Of a stretch of 64,000 nucleotides of DNA, positions 43,257 through 52,445 are shown in pieces. The translations under genes and the position numbers were made by a program. The stretch is from the NCBI GenBank assembly GCA_011523425.1, contig WTGU01000120.1, positions 1 through 64,000 on the forward strand, in the 5' to 3' direction. The notes beneath the pieces were generated by a model. The model did no database searches. It had not been told where the DNA came from and saw only the letters and a list, made by a program, of their open reading frames with translations. Every line of letters starts with the position of its first letter. Position 1 is the first letter of the stretch. Source of the stretch: Alphaproteobacteria bacterium (GTDB lineage: Bacteria; Pseudomonadota; Alphaproteobacteria; UBA828).

Positions 43257-43709
43257 CTAGACCTCCTGCGCGGCGGTGCGGACCGCAGCGAAGATCCGCT
43301 GGTAGGTGCCGCAGCGACAGATGTTGCCGGCCATGCCGTCGACGATCTCCTCGTCGCTCGGGTCGGGGTTCTCGTTGAGCAGCGCCGCCGCCGACATGAT
43401 CTGTCCGGACTGGCAGTAGCCGCATTGCGGCACGTTGTTCGCGCGCCAGGCCCGCTGCACGGGGTGGTTGCCCTCGGTATCGAGCCCTTCGATAGTGGTC
43501 ACTTCCTTCCCGTCGGCTTCCGCAACGGGCGTGACGCAGGAGCGGACGGCCTCACCGTCCACGTGCAGGGTGCAGGCGCCGCAGAGCGCCGCGCCGCAGC
43601 CGAACTTGGTGCCCGTCAGCCCGAGCTCGTCCCGGACATACCAGAGAAGAGGCATGTCCGGAGAGCCGTGGAACTGACGGCTGATTCCGTTGATCTTCAT
43701 GGATATCAT
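43257..43709 (-). CDS. (2Fe-2S)-binding small subunit, IorA type
   Basis: A 150-residue iron-sulfur subunit with two [2Fe-2S] clusters. The plant-ferredoxin-type cysteines are Cys38, Cys43, Cys46 and Cys58 ([20 protein letters not shown]). The helical C-terminal cluster uses Cys96, Cys99, Cys131 and Cys133 ([19 protein letters not shown]). It has no signal peptide and would be carried through the Tat system with the large subunit. GGGAGG lies six bases upstream of the ATG at 43709. First gene of the two-gene operon. Confidence 0.93.
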   Translation of the reverse strand: MISMKINGISRQFHGSPDMPLLWYVRDELGLTGTKFGCGAALCGACTLHVDGEAVRSCVTPVAEADGKEVTTIEGLDTEGNHPVQRAWRANNVPQCGYCQSGQIMSAAALLNENPDPSDEEIVDGMAGNICRCGTYQRIFAAVRTAAQEV

Positions 43710-43828
43710 CGAGTTCCTCCCTTGGTCATCGACCTGTCCTCGCCGGGAAGACTGTCGGGAATGTTAGTCGATGCCCGGTGCCGTCTCCAGCATGATCGGG
43801 CCGGCACGCCGAAATCGCGCGGGCGCGC

Positions 43829-44686
43829 TCAGAGCCCGTAGCGGGACCACCACAGGCGGGCCTCGATCGCGCCCAGAAGATCGCCCGCGAGCGAGGTCCC
43901 GTCCTCGCCGCTTTCCGCCAGCAGGATGCCGGGCCTGAGCCGCCGCGCGAGCCAGCCGCGCGGGCGACCGACCCGGCGCAGGACGACCTTGCGCCCGTAG
44001 CGCTCGCGCAGGACGCTGCGGATATCGCCGATACCGTCGGCGAGACCGAGCCCGATCGCCTTGCGGCCGAGCCAGAACTCGCCGCTGAAGAGATCCGGAT
44101 CGCTTTCGGCCAGCCGTGCGCCGCGCCGGGCGCGCACCAGCTCCCTGAAGTTGCCGTGAAGCTCCTCCTGGATGCGGCGCAGGCGGTCGAGGTCGTCCGG
44201 CTCGACCGCAAGGAACGGGTCGAGCATCGCCTTCTTCTCGCCGGCGGTGTAGAGCCGCCGCTCGATGCCGAGTCTGCCGAGCGCCTCCTGGAAGCCGAAG
44301 CCGGAATAGACGACGCCGATGCTGCCCACGATCGAGTTGTCGTCCACGAAGATCTCGTCCGCCGCGGCGGCGAGCCAATAGCCGCCGGACGCCGCGACAT
44401 CCTCGACGAAGGCCATGACCGGCACGTCGCGCTCGCCCGCAAGGGCGCGAATGCGGTTGTGGATCAGCGCCGCCTGGGCGGGCGAGCCTCCGGGTGAGTT
44501 GATCTCGAGCGCCACGGCCTTGAGCCCCGGCAGCCGGAACGCCCGCTGCAGCACGGGCCCGGCCGCTTCCATGTTGATGCGGCCGCCGATCATGCTCGTC
44601 TGCCCGATCACGCCGGCGAGACGGACGACGGCGACGATCGGCGGCGGCCGCCGGAAGGTCGCGCGCGCCAGCACCCGGCGCATCAT
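43829..44686 (-). CDS. S49 family signal-peptide-peptidase-like protease
   Basis: A 285-residue serine protease of the SppA/SohB family, acting at the membrane on signal peptides or membrane proteins. The nucleophile is Ser100 (VEDVAASGGYWLA) and the general base Lys151 or Lys152 (YTAGEKKAMLDPF). ALEINSPGGSPAQAALI is the family oxyanion region. There is no strong N-terminal membrane segment beyond VAVVRLAGVIG. The start overlaps the methyltransferase stop by one base (TGATG), with GGAGG upstream. Third gene of an operon with DUF2007 and a TrmN-like protein, a common alphaproteobacterial set. Confidence 0.9.
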   Translation of the reverse strand: MMRRVLARATFRRPPPIVAVVRLAGVIGQTSMIGGRINMEAAGPVLQRAFRLPGLKAVALEINSPGGSPAQAALIHNRIRALAGERDVPVMAFVEDVAASGGYWLAAAADEIFVDDNSIVGSIGVVYSGFGFQEALGRLGIERRLYTAGEKKAMLDPFLAVEPDDLDRLRRIQEELHGNFRELVRARRGARLAESDPDLFSGEFWLGRKAIGLGLADGIGDIRSVLRERYGRKVVLRRVGRPRGWLARRLRPGILLAESGEDGTSLAGDLLGAIEARLWWSRYGL

Positions 44687-45504
44687 CACGACTCCTCCTC
44701 CCGCTCTTCCTCCTGCTCCTCGTCCTGTGAAAGCGGCAGCGCGCTGCCGCCGCGCAGGACGCGGTCGGCCGCGTGGGTGTACTTGCCGTCCGCCTCGTGC
44801 AGGATCATGCCGCCCGAGAGCTGCAGGGGCCCGCCGTGCTCGGCCGTCGCCTGCACGATGATCCGGTTTGCGGCCCTCTTGGTCCGGGCGCCCCCGAAGG
44901 GATTGTGCGACCAGAGCGGATAGACGATGACGGCGCCGGCACGCGAGAGCGAGAAAGCGCCCAGAATCTGCGCCAGCCGCTCCGGCCGGTGGATGATCGT
45001 GATCGAGCCGCCCGGACGCACCATCCTGGTGCAGAAGTCGAGCCAGGCATCGAGCCCTCCCGTGCCCTCCACTGTCGCCTGCGCTCGGGCGCGCGACGAG
45101 GGTGGCTGGCTCGACTTTTGCTCGAAGAAGGGCGGATTCGCGAAGACATGGTCGAAGCTCTTCGGCGCCAGCTTGGGCGGCGGCCGCTCGAAGTCGCCGA
45201 GCAGGACGTCGATCCGGTCTTCGAGCCCGTTCAGCGCCGCATTGTCGGCGGCCTGCTGCGCGAATGACCGCTCGATCTCGATCCCGGTGACTTGCAGGCC
45301 GTTCACGCGGCTCGCGAGGCAAAGGGCGCCCGCGCCCACGCCGCAGCCCACGTCGAGAGCCCGCTCCCCGTCCGACGCCGGCACCGAGGCCGCGAGCAGG
45401 ACCGGATCGATGGCGACCCGATAGCCCGCCGCCGGCTGCTGCAGGGCGACCCTGCCGCCGAGCAGCGTATCGCTCGTCACCCGCGCGGACTCGGACTCAG
45501 ACAT
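44686..45504 (-). CDS. TrmN6-like N6-adenine methyltransferase
   Basis: A 272-residue SAM-dependent methyltransferase. The SAM motif ALDVGCGVGAGALCLA and the catalytic NPPF tetrapeptide (VFANPPFFEQ) identify it as an amino-methylating enzyme like YfiC/TrmN6, which modifies A37 of tRNA1(Val). The N-terminal LLGGRVALQQPAAGYRVAID block is typical. The C-terminus is a run of acidic residues (QDEEQEEEREEES), which is unusual. It overlaps DUF2007 upstream by eight bases and the S49 protease downstream by one base. Confidence 0.9.
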   Translation of the reverse strand: MSESESARVTSDTLLGGRVALQQPAAGYRVAIDPVLLAASVPASDGERALDVGCGVGAGALCLASRVNGLQVTGIEIERSFAQQAADNAALNGLEDRIDVLLGDFERPPPKLAPKSFDHVFANPPFFEQKSSQPPSSRARAQATVEGTGGLDAWLDFCTRMVRPGGSITIIHRPERLAQILGAFSLSRAGAVIVYPLWSHNPFGGARTKRAANRIIVQATAEHGGPLQLSGGMILHEADGKYTHAADRVLRGGSALPLSQDEEQEEEREEES

Positions 45505-45709
45505 CGAGCGCGCCCACCTCCCTGAGAATGCGCCGCGCCGCCTCCGCATCCTCGTCGCTGACCATGAGGCGTCGCGGGATCGCCCCGGCGCTGCCCTCGA
45601 GCACGCTCATGTGCTGATCCAGCACGACCGGCTCGATTCCGCCGTCCCTCAGCACGGCGTCGAGAAACGAGAGCTGCACCAGATCGTTCGTGCGAAGGAG
45701 CTCGATCAT
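45497..45709 (-). CDS. DUF2007 domain protein
   Basis: A 70-residue cytoplasmic protein of the DUF2007 (putative signal-transducing) family. It opens with MIELLRTNDLVQLSFLDAVL and contains GIEPVVLDQHMSVLEG and RRLMVSDEDAEAARRILRE, the usual ferredoxin-like fold pattern. The function is not known. It is first in the operon with the TrmN-like methyltransferase and S49 protease and is divergent from the polyprenyl synthase gene. Confidence 0.9.
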   Translation of the reverse strand: MIELLRTNDLVQLSFLDAVLRDGGIEPVVLDQHMSVLEGSAGAIPRRLMVSDEDAEAARRILREVGALDV

Positions 45710-45829
45710 TCTATTCCGCCTTCCGGCCTACGCGGTCCGTGCCGGGTCGCGTGCCGGATGCTAGGGTGCGGCGTAGCGCGATCGTGCATGGATGCCCTTG
45801 CGCGCGCGCCCCGTCAAGCGAGAGGGTCG

Positions 45830-46879
45830 ATGACGGATACGATCGTTCCGCTCAAGCGGGCGCAGGCGGAGCGGCCTGCCGCGCGGCGCAAGGGTGCGGA
45901 GGGCGCGTCGCTGGACCATCTTCACGGTCTGGTCGCGGACGACCTGCGCGCCGTCAACGGCGTCATCCTCGACAACATGCAGAGCCCGGTGGTGCTCATC
46001 TCCGAGCTTGCCGCGCACATCGTCGCGGCGGGCGGAAAGCGGCTCCGACCGATGCTGACGCTCGGCGCCGCCCGCCTCTGTGGCTATACCGGCAAGCGTC
46101 ACGTCGATCTCGCCGCCTGCGTCGAGTTCATCCATACCGCGACGCTGCTCCACGACGATGTCGTCGACGACAGCGCGCTCAGGCGGGGCGCGGCGACGGC
46201 GAACGCGGTATGGGGCAACAAGCCGAGCGTTCTCGTCGGCGACTTCCTGTTCAGCCGCGCCTTCCAGATCTCCGTCGCCGACGGCTCGCTCCGGGTGCTC
46301 GGCATCCTCGCCGATACCGCCGCCACGCTCGCCGAGGGCGAGGTGATGCAGCTCACCACCTCCAACGACACCGAGACCAGCGAGGCCGCCTACCTGAAGG
46401 TCGTCACGGCGAAGACCGCCGCGCTCTTCGCTGCCGCCTGCCGGCTCGGCGCGGTGGTGGCGGAGCGTCCCGCCGCAGAGGAGGAGGCTCTCAGGAGCTT
46501 CGGCCTCAACCTCGGCATCGCCTATCAGCTCGTCGACGACGCGCTCGACTACGGCGCCCGGGAAGCGGTCCTCGGCAAGTCGGTCGGCGACGACTTCCGG
46601 GACGGCAAGATCACCCTGCCGGTGGTGCTCGCGTTCCGCCGGGGCGACGAGGAAGAGCGCGCCTTCTGGCGCCGCACCATGGAGGAGGGGGAGCTGGAGG
46701 AGGAGGACTTCTCCCGGGCGATGGCGCTGCTCACCCGCCACGGCACGATCGAGGACTCGATCGAGCGGGCGCGCCACTACAGCGCCATGGCGTGCGATGC
46801 GCTCGGCCTCTTCCCCGCGTCGGACGCGAAGGACGCCCTGCTTGCCGTCGTGGAATTCTGCACCCGCCGGGCACACTGA
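45830..46879 (+). CDS. Polyprenyl diphosphate synthase
   Basis: A 349-residue trans-prenyltransferase that makes the ubiquinone side chain by adding isoprene units. The two aspartate-rich motifs are LLHDDVVDDSALRRG and QLVDDALDYG; GGKRLRP and the KTAALF block are also present. The residues upstream of the first DDxxD are small, which fits a long product (octa- to decaprenyl). The N-terminal 30 residues are basic and poorly conserved. Start at 45830 is a short-spaced ATG after AGAGGG. Convergent with the SixA-like gene 17 bases beyond its stop. Confidence 0.92.
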   Translation: MTDTIVPLKRAQAERPAARRKGAEGASLDHLHGLVADDLRAVNGVILDNMQSPVVLISELAAHIVAAGGKRLRPMLTLGAARLCGYTGKRHVDLAACVEFIHTATLLHDDVVDDSALRRGAATANAVWGNKPSVLVGDFLFSRAFQISVADGSLRVLGILADTAATLAEGEVMQLTTSNDTETSEAAYLKVVTAKTAALFAAACRLGAVVAERPAAEEEALRSFGLNLGIAYQLVDDALDYGAREAVLGKSVGDDFRDGKITLPVVLAFRRGDEEERAFWRRTMEEGELEEEDFSRAMALLTRHGTIEDSIERARHYSAMACDALGLFPASDAKDALLAVVEFCTRRAH

Positions 46880-46896
46880 CACCGGGGGTCAGGGTC

Positions 46897-47415
46897 TCAG
46901 CCCAGCTCCTTCGCCATCCTGAAGTCCACGAGGCGAGCGCTGTCGGCGCGGAAGGCGGACCAGCTCTCGATGCCGGTCTCGAAGACGGCGAGCGCCGCGG
47001 TCGGAAACCGCGTGGAGAGCCGCCTGAACGCCGGCCCCGGCCCGTATCGGCCGAGAGCGAGCGCCAGCGCGTGGAGGCCGGGATTGTGGCCGACGACGAG
47101 GACCCCGGATTCGGCCCCGCCCGCGTCTGCCACGGCGTGCAGCAGGGTCTCGGGGCTGCCCATGTAGAGGCTTTCCACAACCCGCCGCGCCAGGCTTTCG
47201 CCGAAGCCTTCGCAGAACGAGTCGCACGTCTCCACGGTGCGCCGCGCAGGTGAGCAGAGGATCAGCGTCGGCGGTGCGGCCTGTTCCCGGCAGAAGGCGC
47301 CCACGCGTCGGCTCTCCCGACGTCCCCTACCGACCAGCGAGCGCTCGCGATCGCCGCCGCCGGGCGGCATGCCGGCCTCGGCCTTGCCGTGGCGCATCAG
47401 ATAGAGCCGCCGCAC
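46897..47415 (-). CDS. sixA: SixA-type histidine phosphatase
   Basis: A 172-residue phosphohistidine phosphatase. The phospho-accepting His9 is in RRLYLMRHGKAE, with a typical CSPARRTVET segment and the second catalytic His in VVGHNPGLHALAL. SixA removes phosphate from HPt-domain histidines. I prefer the GTG at 47415, which has GGGGAGCGAGG upstream and gives the standard N-terminus; another GTG at 47469 would add 18 residues. It is divergent from the acyl-CoA synthetase. Confidence 0.88.
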   Translation of the reverse strand: MRRLYLMRHGKAEAGMPPGGGDRERSLVGRGRRESRRVGAFCREQAAPPTLILCSPARRTVETCDSFCEGFGESLARRVVESLYMGSPETLLHAVADAGGAESGVLVVGHNPGLHALALALGRYGPGPAFRRLSTRFPTAALAVFETGIESWSAFRADSARLVDFRMAKELG

Positions 47416-47516
47416 ACCTCGCTCCCCGTCACGTGTGCCTCTGTGGCCGCATTCGCCGTTTGCATTCACCGTGGCGCGCGACCAGAATTGCGCCCCCTTT
47501 CGACGACCGGGAGATC

Positions 47517-49160
47517 ATGATGGGCGGGCAGCGCACCGGCAAGAGTCCGTATGAGGACGGGCTCGGGCGCAACGACGCGAATTACGTTCCCCTGACTCCG
47601 CTTTCCTTCCTGCGCCGCGCCGCGGCGGTCTTCCCCGAGCGGACGGCGTGGATCCACGGCTCCCGCCGGGCGAGCTACGCCGCGTTCTACGCGCGCTGCC
47701 GGCGCCTTGCCTCCGCCCTGGCCGCACGCGGCATCGTCAAGGGCGACACGGTGGCGATCATGTCCCCCAACACGCCCGCGATGCTGGAGGCGCACTACGG
47801 CGTACCCATGTGCGGCGCCGTCCTCAACGCGCTGAACTACCGGCTCGATGCGGCCTCGCTCGCCTTCATCCTCGATCACGCCCGGGTCGAGGTGCTGCTC
47901 ACCGACCGCTCGTTCTCGCCGGTGATCGCGGATGCGCTGGCCCAGGCCGAGGTGACGCCGCTCGTCATCGACATCGACGATACGCCGGAAGACGGCGGCG
48001 ACCTGATCGGGGCGCTCGAGTACGAGACGCTGCTCGCCGAGGGCGATCCCGACTACGACTGGCCCTGGCCCGGCGACGAGTGGGACGCGATCTCCCTCAA
48101 CTACACTTCAGGCACCACCGGCAACCCGAAGGGCGTCGTCTATCACCACCGGGGCGCTTATCTGAACGCGCTCGGCGATGGCGTCACCTGGGCCATGCCG
48201 CACGGGCCGGTCTATCTCTGGACGCTGCCCATGTTCCACTGCAACGGCTGGTGCTTTCCCTGGGCGGTCTGCGCCTATGCCGGCACCCATGTCTGCCTGC
48301 GCCGGGTCGAGGCCGGTGCCATCTTCCAGGCGATCGCCGAGCACCGCGTCACGCACTTCTGCGGCGCGCCCATCGTCCTCAACCTGCTCAACAATGCGAG
48401 CAACGAGGAGCGTGTGCCCTTCGACCACCCGGTCGAGGTGATGACCGCGGCCGCGCCGCCGCCGGCCGCCGTCATCGCGCGGATGGAGGAGGCCGGCTTC
48501 CGCGTCACCCACGTCTACGGCCTCACCGAGGTCTACGGCCCGGTGACGGTGTGCGACTGGCACGACGAGTGGAACGCGCTGCCGCTCGACGAGCAGGCGG
48601 CGCTGAAGGCGCGCCAGGGCGTGCCCTACGCCACGCTCGACGGGCTCATGGTGGCCGACTCCGGGACGCTGGAGCCGGTGCCGGCGGACGGCGAGACCAT
48701 GGGCGAGGTCTTCATGCGCGGCAACACGGTGATGAAGGGCTATCTCGGCAACCCGCAGGCGACCGAGGAGGCCTTCGCCGGCGGCTGGTTCCATACCGGC
48801 GACCTCGGCGTCGTCCACGCCGACGGCTACATCCAGCTCAAGGACCGGGCTAAGGACATTATCATCTCGGGCGGCGAGAACATCTCCACTATCGAGGTGG
48901 AGGGCGCGCTCTACCGCCACCCGGCGGTGCTGGAGGCGGCCGTGGTGGCGCGTCCCGACGAGACCTGGGGCGAGACGCCGTGCGCCTTCGTCACCCTCAA
49001 GGAAGGCGCCGAGGCGGACGAGGCGTCGCTGATCGCGTTCTGCCGGGGCGAGCTTGCCCACTTCAAGTGCCCGAAGACCGTGGTGTTCGGCTCGCTGCCG
49101 AAGACCTCGACCGGCAAGATCCGCAAGTACGTTCTCAGGGAGCGCGCCGCCGCGCTCTGA
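47517..49160 (+). CDS. Acyl-CoA synthetase (AMP-binding)
   Basis: A 547-residue fatty-acid/short-chain acyl-CoA ligase of the ANL superfamily. The P-loop is LNYTSGTTGNPKGVVYHHRG, the adenine region is VYGLTEVYGPVTV, the hinge motif is WFHTGDLGVVHADGY, and the catalytic C-terminal Lys is in TSTGKIRKYVLRE. The overall pattern (PLTPLSFLRRAAAVFPERTA) matches the medium-chain/methylmercaptopropionate-CoA-ligase-like group; the acid cannot be specified. Two consecutive ATGs at 47517 and 47520 are possible starts. Single transcription unit or followed by the PCMT gene 26 bases downstream. Confidence 0.9.
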   Translation: MMGGQRTGKSPYEDGLGRNDANYVPLTPLSFLRRAAAVFPERTAWIHGSRRASYAAFYARCRRLASALAARGIVKGDTVAIMSPNTPAMLEAHYGVPMCGAVLNALNYRLDAASLAFILDHARVEVLLTDRSFSPVIADALAQAEVTPLVIDIDDTPEDGGDLIGALEYETLLAEGDPDYDWPWPGDEWDAISLNYTSGTTGNPKGVVYHHRGAYLNALGDGVTWAMPHGPVYLWTLPMFHCNGWCFPWAVCAYAGTHVCLRRVEAGAIFQAIAEHRVTHFCGAPIVLNLLNNASNEERVPFDHPVEVMTAAAPPPAAVIARMEEAGFRVTHVYGLTEVYGPVTVCDWHDEWNALPLDEQAALKARQGVPYATLDGLMVADSGTLEPVPADGETMGEVFMRGNTVMKGYLGNPQATEEAFAGGWFHTGDLGVVHADGYIQLKDRAKDIIISGGENISTIEVEGALYRHPAVLEAAVVARPDETWGETPCAFVTLKEGAEADEASLIAFCRGELAHFKCPKTVVFGSLPKTSTGKIRKYVLRERAAAL

Positions 49161-49186
49161 CGCGGCGCCGAGAGGGCGGGCGAGCG

Positions 49187-49948
49187 ATGCGACCCACCGT
49201 GACCGCCCTCGCCGCGCTCGCTCTCGCCGCGCTGCTGCCGTTCGCGGCCGGCCCTGCCGCCATCTCTGCCGCTGCCGCCGCGGACGATCCGTTCGCCGAC
49301 GCGCGGGCCGCCATGGTGCGCGCCGTCGCCCTCGATGCGGAACAGACCGCCGTGTGGATCGGCAAGTCGGCGCTGGCGCCCCGGGTGATGGAGGCGATGG
49401 GGCGGGTGCCGCGCCATCTCTTCGTGCCGCCTGAGCTGCAGAGCCTCGCCTACGAGAACAGGCCGCTCCCCATCGGCTACGGCCAGACCATCTCGCAGCC
49501 CTACATCGTCGCGCTTATGACCGACCTGCTGGCGCCGGAGCCCGGCGACATGGCGTTCGAGCTCGGCACCGGGTCAGCCTATCAGGCGGCGGTGCTGGCG
49601 GAGTTGGTGGCCGAGGTCAAGACGATCGAGATCGTGCCGCCGCTCGCGACCAACGCCGCCCGGCGGCTCGAGCTGCTCGGCTACGACAACGTGGAGGTGC
49701 GCGCCGGCGACGGCTATCACGGCTGGCCGGAGCATGCGCCCTTCGACGTCATCGTCGTCACGGCCGCCGCGAGCCACGTGCCACCGCCGCTGATTGCCCA
49801 GCTTAGACCCGGCGGGCGCATGGTGATTCCGGTGGGCAGCCCCTTCCTCACCCAGCAGCTCCTGCTCGTCGAGAAGGGGACGGATGGCACCGTCACCAGC
49901 CGCCAGATCCTGCCGGTGATCTTCGTACCGCTCACCGGCGGGCACTGA
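49187..49948 (+). CDS. Protein-L-isoaspartate O-methyltransferase with signal peptide
   Basis: A 253-residue PCMT homologue, the enzyme that starts repair of isoaspartyl damage by methylating it with SAM. The catalytic block YGQTISQPYIVALMTDLL and the SAM motif FELGTGSAYQAAVLAEL are intact. It begins with a hydrophobic, alanine-rich leader (VTALAALALAALLPFAAG, cut near AAAADD), so it is predicted to be exported. The start at 49187 follows GAGAGGGCGGG. A periplasmic SAM enzyme would need an unexplained SAM source. Seven bases before the membrane spermidine-synthase-like gene. Confidence 0.88.
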   Translation: MRPTVTALAALALAALLPFAAGPAAISAAAAADDPFADARAAMVRAVALDAEQTAVWIGKSALAPRVMEAMGRVPRHLFVPPELQSLAYENRPLPIGYGQTISQPYIVALMTDLLAPEPGDMAFELGTGSAYQAAVLAELVAEVKTIEIVPPLATNAARRLELLGYDNVEVRAGDGYHGWPEHAPFDVIVVTAAASHVPPPLIAQLRPGGRMVIPVGSPFLTQQLLLVEKGTDGTVTSRQILPVIFVPLTGGH

Positions 49949-49954
49949 CGCAAC

Positions 49955-52420
49955 GTGACGGGCGAGGGCGCGCGCGGCCTCTCCCGACCCGGCGTCTTCG
50001 CTGCCGTGGCGCTGCTTTCGGCCGGCGTGCTGGGCTATGAGATCTTGCTGGCGCGCCTGCTGGCGATCGTCCATTGGCATCACTTCGCCTACATGATCAT
50101 CGCGGTGGCGCTGCTGGGCTTCGGCGCCGCCGGCAGCCTGGTCGCGGTGCTTCAGCGGCCGCTCCTCGACCGCTTCCGGTGGACCTTCGGCAGCGCTGCG
50201 CTCGGCTTCGGCGCCGGCGCGCCACTCGCCTTCGCGCTGGCGCAGTCGCTCCCCTTCAACGCGCTCGAGATCGCCTGGGACCGTGCGCAGCCGGGCTGGC
50301 TCTTCGCCCTTTATCTGGTGCTTTCGCTGCCGTTCCTCTCGGCGGCGCTGGCGCTGGCGCTCGCCTTCAGGATGCACGCCGCGCGCGCCGGCGCGCTCTA
50401 TCGCATGGACCTGGTGGGCGCCGGCCTCGGCGCGCTGGGCATGGTCTTCCTGCTCGATGCCCTGGCGCTGGCGGACGCGCTGCGGGTCGTCGGAGGACTG
50501 GGCGCCGCCTCGGGTGGGATCGTCCTGCTGTCGTCGGGAGGCTTGCGCCGGCTCGTACGCGGCGGCGCGCTGCTGGCGGTCGCCGCCGGGCTCGCCCTGC
50601 CGGCGGCGCTTCCCGATCACTGGCTCCGCCCGCAGCCCTCGCCCTACAAGGGGCTGAGCCTCGCGCTCACCGCCCCCGACGCACGCATCGTGGCGGAGCG
50701 TCACGGCCCCCTCGGCTGGATCGCCGCGGTCGAGAGCCCGCGCGTGCCGTTCCGCCATGCGCCGGGCCTCAGCCTGATGGCTGAGGTCGGCCCGCCGGCG
50801 CAGACCGGTCTCTTCACCGATGGCGGCGCGCCATCCGCGATCACCCCTGCCGACGCCGACCTCCGCTACCTGGAGGCCGAGACCGCCGCGCTGCCCTACC
50901 ATCTGCTCGACCGTCCGTCCCGGGTGCTGGTGCTGGGCGCCGGCGGCGGGGCCGAGGTGCTGCGGGCGCTGCACCTGGGCGCCCGCGCGGTCGATGCGGT
51001 TGAGCTGAACCCGGAGGTGCTCGCCCTGGTGCGCGACGTGCTGGCGGATGCGCCGGGCGCGTCGTGGGAGGGCGGGACGGTCCACACGCACGTTGCGGAC
51101 GCCCGCAGCTTCGCCGCGCGTTCCTCCGAACAGTGGGACCTGATCCAGATCGCACTGGTCGATTCCTTCAGCGCGGCGGCGGCGGGTGTTCATGCGCTCG
51201 ACGAGTCGCTCCTCTACACGGTGGAGGCGCTCGGCGTCTTCCTCGACCGCCTCGCGCCGGGCGGCGTGCTCGCCGTCACACGCTGGCTCAAGCTGCCGCC
51301 GCGGGACTCGCTCAAGTTGCTCTGGACCGCGCGGGAAGCGCTGGAGGCGCGGGGCGCGGACGACCCCGCGTCGCGGCTCGCCATGATCCGGGGCTGGAAG
51401 ACCACGACTCTGGTGATCGGCGCGCGGTCCTTCGAGCGGGACGCCATCGCCGGGCTGCGCGCCTTCGCGGCGGCTCAAGGATTCGATCTGATCTGGCATC
51501 CGGGTATCGCGGAGGGTGACGCCAACCGCCGCAACCGCCTCGCCGCGCCCGAGTTCCATCGCGGCGCCGCCGCCATCCTCGGCCCCGACCCGGAAGGCTT
51601 CGCTGCGCGCTACAAGTTCGCGCTCCGGCCCGCCACCGACGACCGCCCGTTCTTCTTCCACACCCTCAAGTGGTCGACGCTGCCGGAACTCCTGGCGCTG
51701 CGGGCGCAGGGCGGCCTGCCGCTGGTGGAGTGGGGCTTCGTCATCCTGGTCGCGACCCTGGTGCAGGGCGCGATCGCAGCGGCGCTCCTGATCCTGCTGC
51801 CGCTGCTGGCCCTGCGTGCGCCGCGCGGGGCGGCCGCGGCCAAACCCGCCCGCTGGCGGGTGGCGATCTTCTTCGCGAGCCTGGGGCTGGCGTTCCTCTT
51901 CGTCGAGATCGCCTTCATGCAGCGTTTCGCGGTGTTTCTCGGGCATCCGCTCTACGCCATCGCGGTGGTGCTCGCCGGGCTTCTGGTCTTCGCCGGCCTC
52001 GGCGCCGGCGCGATCGACCGGCTCGCGCGCCTGGCCGGCGGCAGGCCGCCGATCACGGTCGCCGCCGCCGGGATCGCCCTCGTCGTCGGCGCCTATCTCG
52101 GGCTCCTGCCCTGGGTATTCGAGGCCGCGCAGGGCTGGCCCGTCGCCGCCCGCATCGCCGTGGCGCTCGCGCTGCTCGGGCCGGTCGGCTTTCTCTTGGG
52201 CATGCCCTTCCCGCTCGGGCTCAGGGCGCTCGGCGCCCGCGCGCCCGCGCTCGTGCCCTGGGCCTGGGGAATCAACGCCTGCGCCTCGGTGGTGAGCGCC
52301 GCGCTCGCGACCTTCATCGCGCTCCATGTCGGCTTCACGCCGGTGCTCGGCTGTGCTTTGGTGCTCTATGCCGTCGCCGCCGCGGTCCAGCCCAAGGCGG
52401 CGGCAGAGGCGCCCCGGTAG
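49955..52420 (+). CDS. Polytopic membrane protein with spermidine-synthase-like domain
   Basis: An 821-residue protein: about six N-terminal membrane segments (from LLSAGVLGYEILLARLLAIV), a soluble spermidine-synthase/SAM-type Rossmann domain in the middle (SRVLVLGAGGGAEVLRALHL, VDAVELNPEVLALV), then about seven more membrane segments. Such fusions are widespread but functionally uncharacterised; the soluble domain need not make polyamines. GTG start seven bases after the exported PCMT gene, so both SAM-fold proteins are probably co-expressed at the envelope. Confidence 0.82.
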   Translation: MTGEGARGLSRPGVFAAVALLSAGVLGYEILLARLLAIVHWHHFAYMIIAVALLGFGAAGSLVAVLQRPLLDRFRWTFGSAALGFGAGAPLAFALAQSLPFNALEIAWDRAQPGWLFALYLVLSLPFLSAALALALAFRMHAARAGALYRMDLVGAGLGALGMVFLLDALALADALRVVGGLGAASGGIVLLSSGGLRRLVRGGALLAVAAGLALPAALPDHWLRPQPSPYKGLSLALTAPDARIVAERHGPLGWIAAVESPRVPFRHAPGLSLMAEVGPPAQTGLFTDGGAPSAITPADADLRYLEAETAALPYHLLDRPSRVLVLGAGGGAEVLRALHLGARAVDAVELNPEVLALVRDVLADAPGASWEGGTVHTHVADARSFAARSSEQWDLIQIALVDSFSAAAAGVHALDESLLYTVEALGVFLDRLAPGGVLAVTRWLKLPPRDSLKLLWTAREALEARGADDPASRLAMIRGWKTTTLVIGARSFERDAIAGLRAFAAAQGFDLIWHPGIAEGDANRRNRLAAPEFHRGAAAILGPDPEGFAARYKFALRPATDDRPFFFHTLKWSTLPELLALRAQGGLPLVEWGFVILVATLVQGAIAAALLILLPLLALRAPRGAAAAKPARWRVAIFFASLGLAFLFVEIAFMQRFAVFLGHPLYAIAVVLAGLLVFAGLGAGAIDRLARLAGGRPPITVAAAGIALVVGAYLGLLPWVFEAAQGWPVAARIAVALALLGPVGFLLGMPFPLGLRALGARAPALVPWAWGINACASVVSAALATFIALHVGFTPVLGCALVLYAVAAAVQPKAAAEAPR

Positions 52421-52445
52421 CACACGCCCCCTGGAGAGGCCGGCA

